Below the pieces are notes generated by a model. The model was not told the origin of the DNA, did no database searches, and saw only the letters and a list, made by a program, of their open reading frames with translations. From Prochlorococcus marinus CUG1416 (lineage in GTDB: Bacteria > Cyanobacteriota > Cyanobacteriia > PCC-6307 > Cyanobiaceae), in NCBI RefSeq assembly GCF_017695965.1, contig NZ_JAAORM010000002.1, positions 372,001 to 436,000 of the forward strand: 64,000 bases of DNA, given 5' to 3'. The position numbers and the translations under genes are program-made. Below are positions 36,271 to 44,375 of this stretch, piece by piece; position 1 is the stretch's first letter; the number at the start of each line of letters is the position of its first letter.

Positions 36271-37104
36271 CTGACAAATTTAAAAATTGCTATTGTTGGT
36301 GACTGTCATGGTCAATGGTCTGAATTAGACTTGAAAGTTTTATCGATTATTAAACCAAATATGGTTTTATTTGTTGGTGATATTTCTGATGGGAGTGTCA
36401 AAATAATAAAAAAAATCAATGAGATCAAAATTCCTACTTTTGTGATTTTAGGAAATCATGATAGAGGTAAGGATTCTACAGGTGAAATTCTCTCAAAGCA
36501 GATACGTATTCTTGGTGAAAAATATTGTGCATGGGATTTAAAAGTTTTTAATAATCAAATTAATTTACTTTCTGCGAGACCATGTAGTTCTGGAGGTGGT
36601 TATTATCTCTCAAAAGAAGTTAAAGGCGTTTATGGACCTATCACCGAACAAGATTCAATAAATAAAATTATCAGATGTTCAGAGGAGACTATTGATGAGA
36701 TCCCTTTAATAATTATGTCTCATGCTGGCCCTTCTGGTTTAGGCTCAGAACCTAAAAGCATTTGTGGGAAGGACTGGAAAATACCCTCTATAGATTGGGG
36801 AGATAGAGATTTGTCTGTGGCTATTTCTCAAATACAAAAGAAACGAAAAGTTGAGCTTGTAATTTTTGGTCATATGCACAATCGACTTAAAAGAAATCTT
36901 GGTTTAAGAGAGATGTTTAAAATTGATAGCAAAGGAACAATTTATTTCAACACTGCTGTAGTGCCAAGATATAAAACTGATGAAGATGGAAAATTATTAA
37001 TTAACTTTTCATGGATTGAGTTTAAAAAAAAGGAATTAATAAATGTTTCTCATCGATGGTATTCAGAGTCTGGTGAAATTTGTGAAGAAGATAAATTTTT
37101 TTAG
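36271..37104 (+). CDS. Calcineurin-like metallophosphatase with non-canonical start
   Basis: About 278 aa. The first metal motif GDCHGQWSELD lies upstream of the first TTG (36331). To include it, the start must be the CTG at 36271 or the ATT at 36268, which follow an in-frame stop at 36256 without any ATG, GTG or TTG between. Later motifs are complete: GDISDG, GNHDRGK, MSHAGPSG and FGHMHNRL. This is the cyanobacterial/plant metallophosphoesterase group of TIGR04168 type. Substrate unknown. Cytoplasmic, divergent from nadA. Confidence 0.85.
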   Translation: MTNLKIAIVGDCHGQWSELDLKVLSIIKPNMVLFVGDISDGSVKIIKKINEIKIPTFVILGNHDRGKDSTGEILSKQIRILGEKYCAWDLKVFNNQINLLSARPCSSGGGYYLSKEVKGVYGPITEQDSINKIIRCSEETIDEIPLIIMSHAGPSGLGSEPKSICGKDWKIPSIDWGDRDLSVAISQIQKKRKVELVIFGHMHNRLKRNLGLREMFKIDSKGTIYFNTAVVPRYKTDEDGKLLINFSWIEFKKKELINVSHRWYSESGEICEEDKFF

Positions 37105-37127
37105 AATTAGATATTCTTGATCATATT

Positions 37128-37925
37128 TTAAGTGTTCTTGGGCTTTTTATATCTTGCAAACAATGTTTGAGATAAGATATAGCCCGCAATTCCTGCGGCT
37201 GTAAAAGCTAAACCATTTTTAAATAAAGGTAATAAATCATTTGTTCTGGATATTATCGGCGCTAAACCAAAAATTCCAAATAACATTCCCCATAAAGGGG
37301 AAAGAAGAGCTAAAAATCCAATTGATATGACTTGACCTTCTTTTCTTGGAGCAGATGCGAAACCTGCTACTAAACCTCCAAGAATGGAAGTACATAAAGT
37401 CCATATATATTGCTCTTTGGGTAGGCCAGGGACAACTTGACACCCTCCTCTTTCAAGGCAAATCTTTACTGAATTAATTGCATCTAATACTGCACCGTCC
37501 TCACCGTGATCTTTCACATAATATTGATTACCAAATCTTGTTTGAAGTTCAACCCAAAATAACCTTGGCATAAAATTAAAATAAGCCTCTCCGACGTTAA
37601 AGTTGAGTAAATTTCCTCCTCTAGGATCTGCAACTATTAACAAACTTGTCTCATCTAAATCCCAATAGTCCTTTATTGCGCTGCCAGGAGAACTCTCAAA
37701 CTGAGATAAATATTTGATTTTCCACCCACTTTCAATTTCTAGATTGTTGAGCTTATCCTCTAAAGATTTTTTCTGGATAGGGCTTAATGTTTTAGCTAAA
37801 TCAATTACGGGTGTTTTTTCTTCTGGTAAGAGATTTGGATTATTTATAGCGAAAACGGGTCTATTTGAAATTAAAACTAATATAGATAGAAATATTCCCA
37901 ATAAATAGTTAATCTTTGAAGGCAT
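37128..37925 (-). CDS. TPM-domain protein, Psb32-like
   Basis: 265 aa. A signal anchor (LLGIFLSILVLISNRPVFA) is followed by a lumenal TPM domain (TPVIDLAKTLSPIQKKSLED ... SLLIVADPRGGNL) and two to three C-terminal membrane helices. This matches Psb32/TLP18.3 proteins that assist photosystem II repair. The C-terminal helices (GLVAGFASAPRK onwards) are longer than in the plant protein. Likely thylakoid membrane with the domain in the lumen. Convergent with the metallophosphatase. Confidence 0.85.
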   Translation of the reverse strand: MPSKINYLLGIFLSILVLISNRPVFAINNPNLLPEEKTPVIDLAKTLSPIQKKSLEDKLNNLEIESGWKIKYLSQFESSPGSAIKDYWDLDETSLLIVADPRGGNLLNFNVGEAYFNFMPRLFWVELQTRFGNQYYVKDHGEDGAVLDAINSVKICLERGGCQVVPGLPKEQYIWTLCTSILGGLVAGFASAPRKEGQVISIGFLALLSPLWGMLFGIFGLAPIISRTNDLLPLFKNGLAFTAAGIAGYILSQTLFARYKKPKNT

Positions 37926-37956
37926 AAATAAGTTTTGTCTCTTTATATTTTCGCCG

Positions 37957-39147
37957 ATGAATAGCTTACCCGCGAATAATCCTGATTGGATAGTAAAAAA
38001 AATAATAAAAATGGGTGGGGCTATAAGTTTTTATGACTATATGAATTTTGTTTTAAATGATCCTATCAATGGTTACTATGGCAGTGGTAAAGCTAAGTTA
38101 GGCGTTCGAGGCGATTTTGTTACATCATCCTCATTATCAGATGATTTTGCTTTTTTAGTGGGTAAACAAATAGAAGATTGGTTGATTCAGTTCAAAAGTA
38201 TTCTTTTATCTAATCAGAAATTAGCTGTAATTGAATTTGGAGCTGGAGATGGAAGCTTTATGAGTGGATTAATTAAATATTTATTAGGAAGTGGCAAGAA
38301 TTTTTTGAAAGGAGTTTCTTTTATAATCATTGAACCTAATAAAGGGATGGTAGAAAAACAAAAAAATAAATTGGAGAATTTTTTAAACTTAGGTATTGAT
38401 ATTTTATGGAAAGGTTTGGAAGAAGTAGAGGAAAATAATATCAATGGAATAGTTATAGCAAATGAGGTTTTAGATGCTTTGCCGGTAGAGAGAATTACCT
38501 TTTCAAAAGGAAAATTATTTCGTCAAGCAGTATCTATAGACAAAATATCCAGTAGATTATTTATTGATGAAATGCCAATTACAAGTGAATTAGGAAAAAG
38601 TATCGAACTTGCTAAAAGTAAACTGGGGATAAATATTCCGCCTAAAGATGCCCTTGAAGGATGGACGACAGAATGGCATGTAGACAACTCAAAATGGTTA
38701 AAAGCTCTTTATGGGAGAATCAATAATGGTATCTTATTGATAATTGATTACGCCAAAGAAGCTGAGAAATACTATACCTCTAGGAATTCTGATGGAACGA
38801 TGGTTACTTATAAAAATCAAAGAATGATAAATAATGTTCTAGATTCTCCTGGGAATTGCGATTTAACATCTCATGTGTGCGTAGAAACTTTAATTAATGA
38901 TGCTGAGAATCTAGGATTTAATACTGTTGGAATAACTAAACAAGGAGAGGCTTTGTTGGCACTTGGTTTAGCAGAGAGACTTTATGGAATTCAGAAAGAG
39001 TTTAAGGAGGATTTATCAAATGCTCTTTTAAGAAGAGAGACATTATTGAGACTGGTTGATCCTGTCTGTCTTGGTGATTTTAAGTGGTTTGTTTTTAAAA
39101 AGTTTAAGGAGAAGAAGATGAATATAAATTCAACCTGCCTTCGTTAA
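37957..39147 (+). CDS. NDUFAF7/MidA-like SAM-dependent methyltransferase (DUF185)
   Basis: 396 aa. The N-terminal helical part has [18 protein letters not shown], the signature of the DUF185/NDUFAF7 family. It is followed by the glycine motif [14 protein letters not shown] (about residues 90-103), [12 protein letters not shown] and the C-terminal [11 protein letters not shown]. Mitochondrial NDUFAF7 methylates an arginine of complex I; a role in NDH assembly in cyanobacteria is inferred only. Start ATG at 37957. Overlaps the convergent aroB end by 4 bp. Confidence 0.88.
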   Translation: MNSLPANNPDWIVKKIIKMGGAISFYDYMNFVLNDPINGYYGSGKAKLGVRGDFVTSSSLSDDFAFLVGKQIEDWLIQFKSILLSNQKLAVIEFGAGDGSFMSGLIKYLLGSGKNFLKGVSFIIIEPNKGMVEKQKNKLENFLNLGIDILWKGLEEVEENNINGIVIANEVLDALPVERITFSKGKLFRQAVSIDKISSRLFIDEMPITSELGKSIELAKSKLGINIPPKDALEGWTTEWHVDNSKWLKALYGRINNGILLIIDYAKEAEKYYTSRNSDGTMVTYKNQRMINNVLDSPGNCDLTSHVCVETLINDAENLGFNTVGITKQGEALLALGLAERLYGIQKEFKEDLSNALLRRETLLRLVDPVCLGDFKWFVFKKFKEKKMNINSTCLR

Positions 39148-40235
39148 GAAAAAAACTTTAAAAATAATGAATCCTCTACGTCATCATATATATCAACCTC
39201 ACCTATTTCTTTCGGTAAGATGAATCTCATTTTTCCATCACGAACTTTTTTGTCACCCATAAGTATTGTCATAACGTCTTCTTTATTTATGTTGGGGATC
39301 TCGGTAGGTAGATTGTAACTCTCCAAAAGATTCTGCTGTCTCTCTAATTGTTCTCTAGACCATAACCCTTTCTCAATTGCTATTTTCCCCGCAATATTCA
39401 TCCCAATTGATATCGCCTCACCATGTAGAAATTTGCCGTATCCACATAAATTTTCAATAACGTGACCAAAAGAATGCCCATAATTCAATATTGCTCTAAT
39501 ACCATTTTCATGTTCGTCCTGAGAAACGACATGAGACTTAGTTTTAATTGAACTATTAATTACTTTAATTAAATATTCATTTTTTAGATTTATAAGTTCA
39601 TTCTTGTTCTTTTCAATTTCTAAGTATTCGAAAAGTTCTTTATCTCTTATGACTCCGTATTTTATTACTTCGGCCATACCGGCACTAAATTCTCTTTTGG
39701 GCAAACTTTTCAAAGTTTCTGGATCAATAAAAACAGCTTTAGGTTGATTGAAAGCTCCAATTAAGTTTTTGCCTTTAGGATGATTCACCCCTGTTTTCCC
39801 TCCGACAGATGAATCAACCATTGATAATAATGTTGTTGGAATCTGAATATATTCGATACCTCTCAACCAAGTTGCCGCAGCAAAACCACTGACATCTCCA
39901 ACAATTCCTCCTCCAAGTGCAATGATTATTGAATTTCTATCTAAACCAAATTCAAATGCAACATCATATATTTCACTTAAAGTTTTCAAGTTTTTATGAG
40001 ATTCTCCGGCCTTGATAAGGCATATTTGGGCCTTAAAATTATTATCTTTTAAATTATTTAAGAATTTTTCTCCATATAAGTTTGATATTTCTTCATTTGA
40101 AATCACAAGTATTTTTCTATTTTTTGTTATTCCAATTTTTAAAAGTTCTTCGCAGATATTATTTAGTATTCCTGCTTCTAGAGTTACTTCGTATGACTTA
40201 TCACCTAATGGGACTAATATTTTTCTCTTATTCAC
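39144..40235 (-). CDS. aroB: 3-dehydroquinate synthase
   Basis: 363 aa, second step of the shikimate pathway, NAD- and Zn-dependent. Landmarks: [20 protein letters not shown] (NAD binding), [20 protein letters not shown], the metal ligands in AEVIKYG and the HGEAIS region, and [11 protein letters not shown]. Length normal. Cytoplasmic, ATG start. Divergent from purK with a 125-bp gap that holds both promoters. Confidence 0.96.
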   Translation of the reverse strand: MNKRKILVPLGDKSYEVTLEAGILNNICEELLKIGITKNRKILVISNEEISNLYGEKFLNNLKDNNFKAQICLIKAGESHKNLKTLSEIYDVAFEFGLDRNSIIIALGGGIVGDVSGFAAATWLRGIEYIQIPTTLLSMVDSSVGGKTGVNHPKGKNLIGAFNQPKAVFIDPETLKSLPKREFSAGMAEVIKYGVIRDKELFEYLEIEKNKNELINLKNEYLIKVINSSIKTKSHVVSQDEHENGIRAILNYGHSFGHVIENLCGYGKFLHGEAISIGMNIAGKIAIEKGLWSREQLERQQNLLESYNLPTEIPNINKEDVMTILMGDKKVRDGKMRFILPKEIGEVDIYDDVEDSLFLKFFS

Positions 40236-40360
40236 AATTAATTACCTAGTTTGGATTTATAAATATTTAATTTTAAATACTTCTTATAATAGCAAAACCT
40301 AAGCTCTATATACTTAAAAAATCAGTTGTTAAGAATTAGAAATCGTAATAAAATCAGCCT

Positions 40361-41551
40361 ATGAGTTTAAAAAAAAATATAAAAAATATTAAGAAAAATT
40401 ATTCTCTAGGAATAATTGGCGGTGGTCAACTGGCTTTGATGTTAACTGAGGCAGCAAAAAAAAGAAATTTAGAAGTATGTGTTCAAACAAAATCTTGTGA
40501 GGATCCTGCTGCTTCAAAAGCAGATTATGTTATTGAAGCTGATCCTTTAAAGATAAGGGGTAATAAATCATTAATTAATGAGTGTGAAGCTATAATTTTT
40601 GAAAATGAATGGATAAAAATTGATAAATTAAATTTAATTGATAATAATGATATATTCATCCCAAGCCTCGATGCAATTAAGCCTTTAGTAGATAGGTTTT
40701 CTCAAAAAAAACTAATAGATAATATGAATATTCCCTGTCCAAAATGGATAAGAATTGAAGATTTTAAAAATCTCTCGGATGAGGAAATCAATAATTGGAG
40801 TTTCCCTTTAATGGCAAAATCAAATAAAGGTGGATATGACGGTAAAGGGAACAAAAAAATAAAGACAAAAGAAGATTTAGATTCTTTTGTAAAAGAGAAT
40901 AATTCTGATGATTGCTTAATAGAAGAATGGATAGATTATGAAAAAGAACTGGCTCTTGTCGGTTCAAGAGATCATACTGGTAAGATTAGATTCTTTCCAA
41001 TTGTTGAAACATTCCAATCAAACCATGTTTGTGATTGGGTTCTTGCTCCAGCAGCAACTGAATATGATTTAAACTTATTTGCAATAAATATTTTCTCTTC
41101 AATAGTAAATGAACTTAATTACGTTGGAGTTTTAGGTATTGAGTTCTTCTATGGAGACAATGGTCTTTTAATTAATGAAATAGCTCCAAGAACTCACAAC
41201 TCTGCTCATTTTTCTATTGAGGCTTGTTCTTCAAGCCAGTTTGATCAATATGTTTGTATTTCTTCTGGAATAATGCCACCTGAAATTAAAATGAATTGTG
41301 AGGGAGCAATTATGATAAATCTTCTCGGATTAAAAAATAATTTCCCAATTTCAATGGAAAAAAGATTTAAAATGTTATCTGAAATTGAGGGTTCTAATAT
41401 TCATTGTTATGGCAAATCTCGAGAAATTCTTGGACGAAAAATGGCTCATATCACATTTTTATTGAATGGTGAAACTCATTCAGAAAGATATGATGAAGCT
41501 CAAGTTTTATTAACTATGGTAAGAGACATTTGGCCATCTCCAAATGCATAA
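40361..41551 (+). CDS. purK: 5-(carboxyamino)imidazole ribonucleotide synthase
   Basis: 396 aa ATP-grasp enzyme of purine synthesis, converting AIR and bicarbonate to N5-CAIR. Landmarks: LGIIGGGQLALMLTEAAKKR at the N-terminus, the ATP-grasp glycine loop KSNKGGYDGKGN (about 158), EEWIDYEKELAL, and the metal/active site NEIAPRTHNSAHFSIEAC. It is directly followed, about 20 bp on, by the 6S RNA gene, an arrangement also known in other picocyanobacteria. Confidence 0.96.
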   Translation: MSLKKNIKNIKKNYSLGIIGGGQLALMLTEAAKKRNLEVCVQTKSCEDPAASKADYVIEADPLKIRGNKSLINECEAIIFENEWIKIDKLNLIDNNDIFIPSLDAIKPLVDRFSQKKLIDNMNIPCPKWIRIEDFKNLSDEEINNWSFPLMAKSNKGGYDGKGNKKIKTKEDLDSFVKENNSDDCLIEEWIDYEKELALVGSRDHTGKIRFFPIVETFQSNHVCDWVLAPAATEYDLNLFAINIFSSIVNELNYVGVLGIEFFYGDNGLLINEIAPRTHNSAHFSIEACSSSQFDQYVCISSGIMPPEIKMNCEGAIMINLLGLKNNFPISMEKRFKMLSEIEGSNIHCYGKSREILGRKMAHITFLLNGETHSERYDEAQVLLTMVRDIWPSPNA

Positions 41552-41569
41552 AAAAATAAGTTAGAGTTA

Positions 41570-41755
41570 AGATACTGGATCTTTGGTTAAGTTCTTCTTT
41601 ATGTGCTCTGATCTGACTCTCTTTCGACATGAGGAGACTGTCGTGATGCGGTAGTAAACCGATCTTGTAATCGGAAACGAAAGCCCACTTTGAATCCTCT
41701 TCTGGCATTTCCAGGTCGATGCAGCAGAGAACTGACGGGGGTCCGGTATTACCTA
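41570..41755 (+). ncRNA. ssrS: 6S RNA
   Basis: About 185 nt of relatively GC-rich, non-coding sequence just after purK. The ends pair: GATACTGGATC (41571-41581) with GGTCCGGTATT (41740-41750) forms an uninterrupted 11-bp closing stem counting G-U pairs. The length, the open middle and the location downstream of purK agree with cyanobacterial 6S RNA, which binds sigma70-type RNA polymerase. The exact ends are estimated from the pairing. Confidence 0.85.
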
Positions 41756-41861
41756 TCAAAATGCTTTCTATAATAGGCTTTTGGTAGGTATTTTATTCTT
41801 TGGAGATTAGCGGGACTGTTTAAATTCTTTATGAGTGCAAATAATTTGTTTGCCAAAATAC

Positions 41862-41891
41862 TTGACGATCCATTCCTAATGTATTTATAGT
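41862..41891 (+). promoter_or_regulatory. Promoter of DUF1651 paralog 1
   Basis: TTGACG at 41862-41867 (-35) and TATAGT at 41886-41891 (-10), 18 bp apart. The arrangement and surrounding bases match those upstream of the second DUF1651 gene (44324-44352). The predicted transcription start is near 41898, leaving a very short leader (about 19 nt) to the ATG at 41917. Confidence 0.7.
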
Positions 41892-41916
41892 AATAGTACA
41901 CATGTATTACTTTGTA

Positions 41917-42216
41917 ATGACTTTAGGAGGAGCTAATGTTTGGACTAATTTTTCTTACGGTTATCGTAATGAGTCCCCAAGTGGTTGGTTGCTTAGCCCA
42001 GACCGCAAAAGATTAATTTTATTTAAAAGGAACGAAAAATCTCCAAGAAATAGTATGAGAATTTTTGCTCATACATATTATGCAAATCATTTTGGTGAGC
42101 CAATGGCAATCAAATCATCAACTCAAATGTATTTGGATAATGCCTGGGATAAATGGCATGACCTTCAATTAGAAGGTTGGACTTTTGAAGAACTTGAATT
42201 ACCTGAATCAGTATGA
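41917..42216 (+). CDS. DUF1651 family protein, paralog 1
   Basis: 99 aa from the ATG at 41917, preferred over 41902 because the paralog at 44376 aligns from here (MTLGGANV / MTSGVANV) and 41902 would lie only about 4 nt from the predicted transcript start. Family core: GWLLSPDRKR near residue 23, then AHTYYANHFGEPM and a C-terminal AWDKWHDLQLEGW (the A..W..L...GW pattern of DUF1651). Soluble, function unknown. No Shine-Dalgarno precedes this ATG. A second ORF with a good Shine-Dalgarno overlaps its 5' part in the +1 frame. The stop overlaps the next gene (ATGA). Confidence 0.8.
   Translation: MTLGGANVWTNFSYGYRNESPSGWLLSPDRKRLILFKRNEKSPRNSMRIFAHTYYANHFGEPMAIKSSTQMYLDNAWDKWHDLQLEGWTFEELELPESV
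41936..42016 (+). CDS. Overlapping 26-aa hydrophobic peptide inside DUF1651 gene 1
   Basis: In the +1 frame relative to DUF1651, ATG at 41936 is preceded by AGGAGG with 5-nt spacing. The peptide begins MFGLIF, has a hydrophobic run, then SPQVVGC (lipobox-like), and stops at TAA 42014-42016. An ORF of exactly the same length, with MFGLIF, PQ and GCL conserved, sits at the same place in the paralog. Three differences within the conserved codons are silent in this frame but change W/R, N/Y and L/F in the DUF1651 frame, which argues that this frame is translated. Confidence 0.6.
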   Translation: MFGLIFLTVIVMSPQVVGCLAQTAKD

Positions 42217-42353
42217 CTAACTTAAATCCAATCAAAAAAAAACTATCAAAACTAGATAGAAAGTTATCTGTCCCAGAGCCATCACAATTATTAGCAGAAT
42301 TTTTTAATGGTGTTGTCATTGAACTTGATGAAGAATATAAATATGACTCATAA
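42213..42353 (+). CDS. Small hypothetical protein, coupled to DUF1651
   Basis: 46 aa, basic then acidic (MTNLNPIKKKLSKLDRK ... FNGVVIELDEEYKY). The ATG overlaps the DUF1651 stop (ATGA), and its own end overlaps the start of the next small gene by 11 bp. This means a three-gene translationally coupled unit. No family recognised; soluble. Confidence 0.6.
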   Translation: MTNLNPIKKKLSKLDRKLSVPEPSQLLAEFFNGVVIELDEEYKYDS

Positions 42354-42495
42354 AGAATTGATAGATCAAGTTTCCGCAAATTTATTTAAACAAAGTGGAA
42401 AGTTAGAAAGTAGAAGATCTTGGTTGGCAATTAGAAATTATCTCGAACAATTAGATAGCGAACAACTTAAATCCATGCTTAAGGAGCACGGATGA
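42343..42495 (+). CDS. Small helical hypothetical protein
   Basis: 50 aa from the ATG at 42343 (MTHKELIDQVSANLFKQSGK); a longer frame from 42307 would overlap the previous gene heavily. Two predicted helices; the end is LEQLDSEQLKSMLKEHG. Third gene of the DUF1651 unit, overlapping the second by 11 bp. Function unknown. Confidence 0.65.
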   Translation: MTHKELIDQVSANLFKQSGKLESRRSWLAIRNYLEQLDSEQLKSMLKEHG

Positions 42496-42530
42496 TTTAT
42501 AAACTTTTTTATGAGTTATTTATTTTGTTT

Positions 42531-42632
42531 TTATTTTTTTTTAATTCTTAGAAAACCGTAAGTTCCAAAGCCAATCAAAAACATATCCAAGTAAATATGC
42601 CAAGTAGGAAAAATCTGGTGTATTAATTCCAT
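42531..42632 (-). CDS. Small single-helix membrane protein
   Basis: 33 aa (MELIHQIFPTWHIYLDMFL, then a glycine-containing helix ending in RIKKK). Its ATG overlaps the stop of the ligase-like gene (TAATG), so translation is coupled. No family recognised. Confidence 0.55.
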   Translation of the reverse strand: MELIHQIFPTWHIYLDMFLIGFGTYGFLRIKKK

Positions 42633-43381
42633 TAACTTTTTATTGCTATCTGCCAATAAGGGTAATCTAAATTTGATTTTTCTCTTATTAATTGTAATTT
42701 TCTTGAATTGATCTTTACTACTATCCCATCAGTTGGATATTTCCTAAAAAGCTTCCCTTCTAGCCATTGGTTTCTAAATACTTGAACTTGGCTCGTAAAG
42801 TTGCATGAAATATCCTGAGGGATCGTGAAACCTAGCTGAGATAGACTCTTTTTGGACTCATATTGGTTAAGTGTTGAATTAATTATTTGAAATGCGCAAA
42901 AGGATAGACTTTTAGGAAATCCTTCTTTAGCTCTGAGAAATCCGGAAGAGATTCTTTGGGAGATATTTGGGTTTTGATTGGGTGCATATAGTTCACCTCT
43001 AACTTGAAGAACTCCTCGAATAGGGAGATGATTGGGAATATCTTGAAGTTTTACAAGTTTACTTGTTACGTCGGTCCCTTTTCTTGAAATTGCTTTCTCC
43101 AAGGTTCCATTCCTATATTGCAAAGCAACAGCACAACCATCAATTTTAGGCTCAATTATTAATCTGGTATCTGCTAATAATCCTTTCAAAAATTTATCTA
43201 TTGAATCCCTTTCTAATGAAGGTAAAACTAGTTTATTTTTCTTTTTAAAGTAATCACAATCAGGGTTTATTCTCAATAAATTCTTTTCAAGTTGGTCGAA
43301 CTGCTTATCAGAAATTAATGCATTACCATTTCTATAATTATAGTCATACCATTCAATTCGTTCTTCTAAATAAGTCTTCAT
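42632..43381 (-). CDS. Stand-alone NAD+-dependent DNA ligase adenylation domain (truncated LigA-like)
   Basis: 249 aa. The N-terminal Ia-like region YDYNYRNGNALISDKQFDQL (about 12-31) is followed by a nucleotidyltransferase core with the adenylation motif EPKIDGCAVALQYRNG (Lys of KxDG at about 79), RGELYAP (motif III), DGIVVKIN (motif IV) and the motif V-like WQIAIKS at the very end. The OB fold, zinc finger, HhH and BRCT domains of full LigA (about 670 aa) are all absent. It might be a minimal ligase, an adenylyltransferase of another substrate, or a relic. It is tightly packed between two small membrane-protein genes (abutting or overlapping starts). Confidence 0.8.
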   Translation of the reverse strand: MKTYLEERIEWYDYNYRNGNALISDKQFDQLEKNLLRINPDCDYFKKKNKLVLPSLERDSIDKFLKGLLADTRLIIEPKIDGCAVALQYRNGTLEKAISRKGTDVTSKLVKLQDIPNHLPIRGVLQVRGELYAPNQNPNISQRISSGFLRAKEGFPKSLSFCAFQIINSTLNQYESKKSLSQLGFTIPQDISCNFTSQVQVFRNQWLEGKLFRKYPTDGIVVKINSRKLQLIREKSNLDYPYWQIAIKS

Positions 43382-43588
43382 TTAATACGATGGATTAAGT
43401 CTTTGGCTAGGTATCCAACTTGGTTTATCTATAATCCATTTTGCTCTATCTTCATATTTAACGGTCCATAAAAGAAACGAAGAAATTTGTTTTAGAGATA
43501 TGCCAACCATGTATCTTGTTTTTGGGCTTATTGACAAGAATCCAATTAAAAATATTAATAAGATTAGTTTAAAAACACCCTTAATCAT
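43382..43588 (-). CDS. Small membrane-anchored hypothetical protein
   Basis: 68 aa. One N-terminal membrane segment (VFKLILLIFLIGFLSI), then a soluble tail with Trp residues (KWIIDKPSWIPSQR). Its stop codon is immediately followed by the ATG of the ligase-like gene (TAAATG), so the two are coupled. Function unknown. Confidence 0.6.
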   Translation of the reverse strand: MIKGVFKLILLIFLIGFLSISPKTRYMVGISLKQISSFLLWTVKYEDRAKWIIDKPSWIPSQRLNPSY

Positions 43589-43620
43589 TTAAAAAACTCA
43601 GTGTAATTTTTGCAAACTTT

Positions 43621-43878
43621 TTAATTAATGCAATTCTTATAACCTTCAATCTTCGCTAGTTCGTCAATTTTTAAACCTGTTTCTTTTAATAAGGTTTCTC
43701 CTATATCGTCTTTATTAAATTTAGTTAATGCTCCCTTAGTAGAGTGCTTAATGCATTGGTTTTTATATTCTGCTTCTTTGACAACAGGAGATAAATAAAA
43801 ACTAAATAAGACTATAAAAGCTCCATAAGTTACAACTTTTCTATGGTTTTTCCACCATTCATAAAATTTATTAGACAC
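43621..43878 (-). CDS. Small membrane-anchored hypothetical protein
   Basis: 85 aa. The N-terminal EWWKNHRKVV is followed by a membrane helix (VTYGAFIVLFSFYLSPVV) and a soluble part with two cysteines (NQCIKHST and GYKNCIN). No family recognised. It is 32 bp upstream of the 43588 gene start on the same strand, so it probably belongs to the same transcript. Confidence 0.6.
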   Translation of the reverse strand: MSNKFYEWWKNHRKVVTYGAFIVLFSFYLSPVVKEAEYKNQCIKHSTKGALTKFNKDDIGETLLKETGLKIDELAKIEGYKNCIN

Positions 43879-43956
43879 GATAAATAAAATTACTAACTTC
43901 TATTTTAAATTGACTGTCAACAAAATACTTTAATAAATGAAAGTTTACTTAATTTA

Positions 43957-44184
43957 TTATTTTTCATTAATGGATCTAATCCAAGAATAATATCTTGATT
44001 TTCTAATCCTTTGTTCTTTATAGACTAATCTATCTGCAGTTTCTGAGGGTGATTCTCCTTTTTTCACTTTTGATGTAATCGATATACCAAAACCTTTTGC
44101 TTCAATTTTTGCAATGCCACCTTCTAAGAAAAATAGAAAAGACCAACCTTTATTCCATCCTAAATAGAAGGGATTTCGATACAT
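43957..44184 (-). CDS. Small hypothetical protein
   Basis: 75 aa, soluble and basic. The N-terminus YRNPFYLGWNKGWSFLFFLEG is aromatic-rich; the tail is Lys/Arg-rich (EQRIRKSRYYSWIRS). No family recognised. It is the first gene of a minus-strand run that continues to 42531, and divergent from the second DUF1651 gene. Confidence 0.55.
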   Translation of the reverse strand: MYRNPFYLGWNKGWSFLFFLEGGIAKIEAKGFGISITSKVKKGESPSETADRLVYKEQRIRKSRYYSWIRSINEK

Positions 44185-44323
44185 TTTATTTTTTTGGATT
44201 TACTATTTGATGATATTTAGCTTTTGAAGGAGTTAATTGTATCCTCTTTTACCAAATAAGAAGTTTAGGGCTAATTATTTCTGGAAGAAATTATTTTAAT
44301 TAAATAATTGCTTGGCGGAATAC

Positions 44324-44352
44324 TTGACGTCGGTGAGTAGTACATTTATATT
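44324..44352 (+). promoter_or_regulatory. Promoter of DUF1651 paralog 2
   Basis: TTGACG at 44324-44329 and TATATT at 44347-44352, 17 bp apart. It is followed by AATAGTACA as in the first copy. Upstream flanks (aaataatt...atacTTGACG) also match, so promoter and leader were duplicated together with the gene. Confidence 0.75.
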
Positions 44353-44375
44353 AATAGTACAACCGTATTACCCCT

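Noticed and set aside
41514-41759. Minus-strand open frame of 81 codons
   Set aside because: It covers the 6S RNA, whose paired ends and location explain the sequence; the peptide has no protein-like character.
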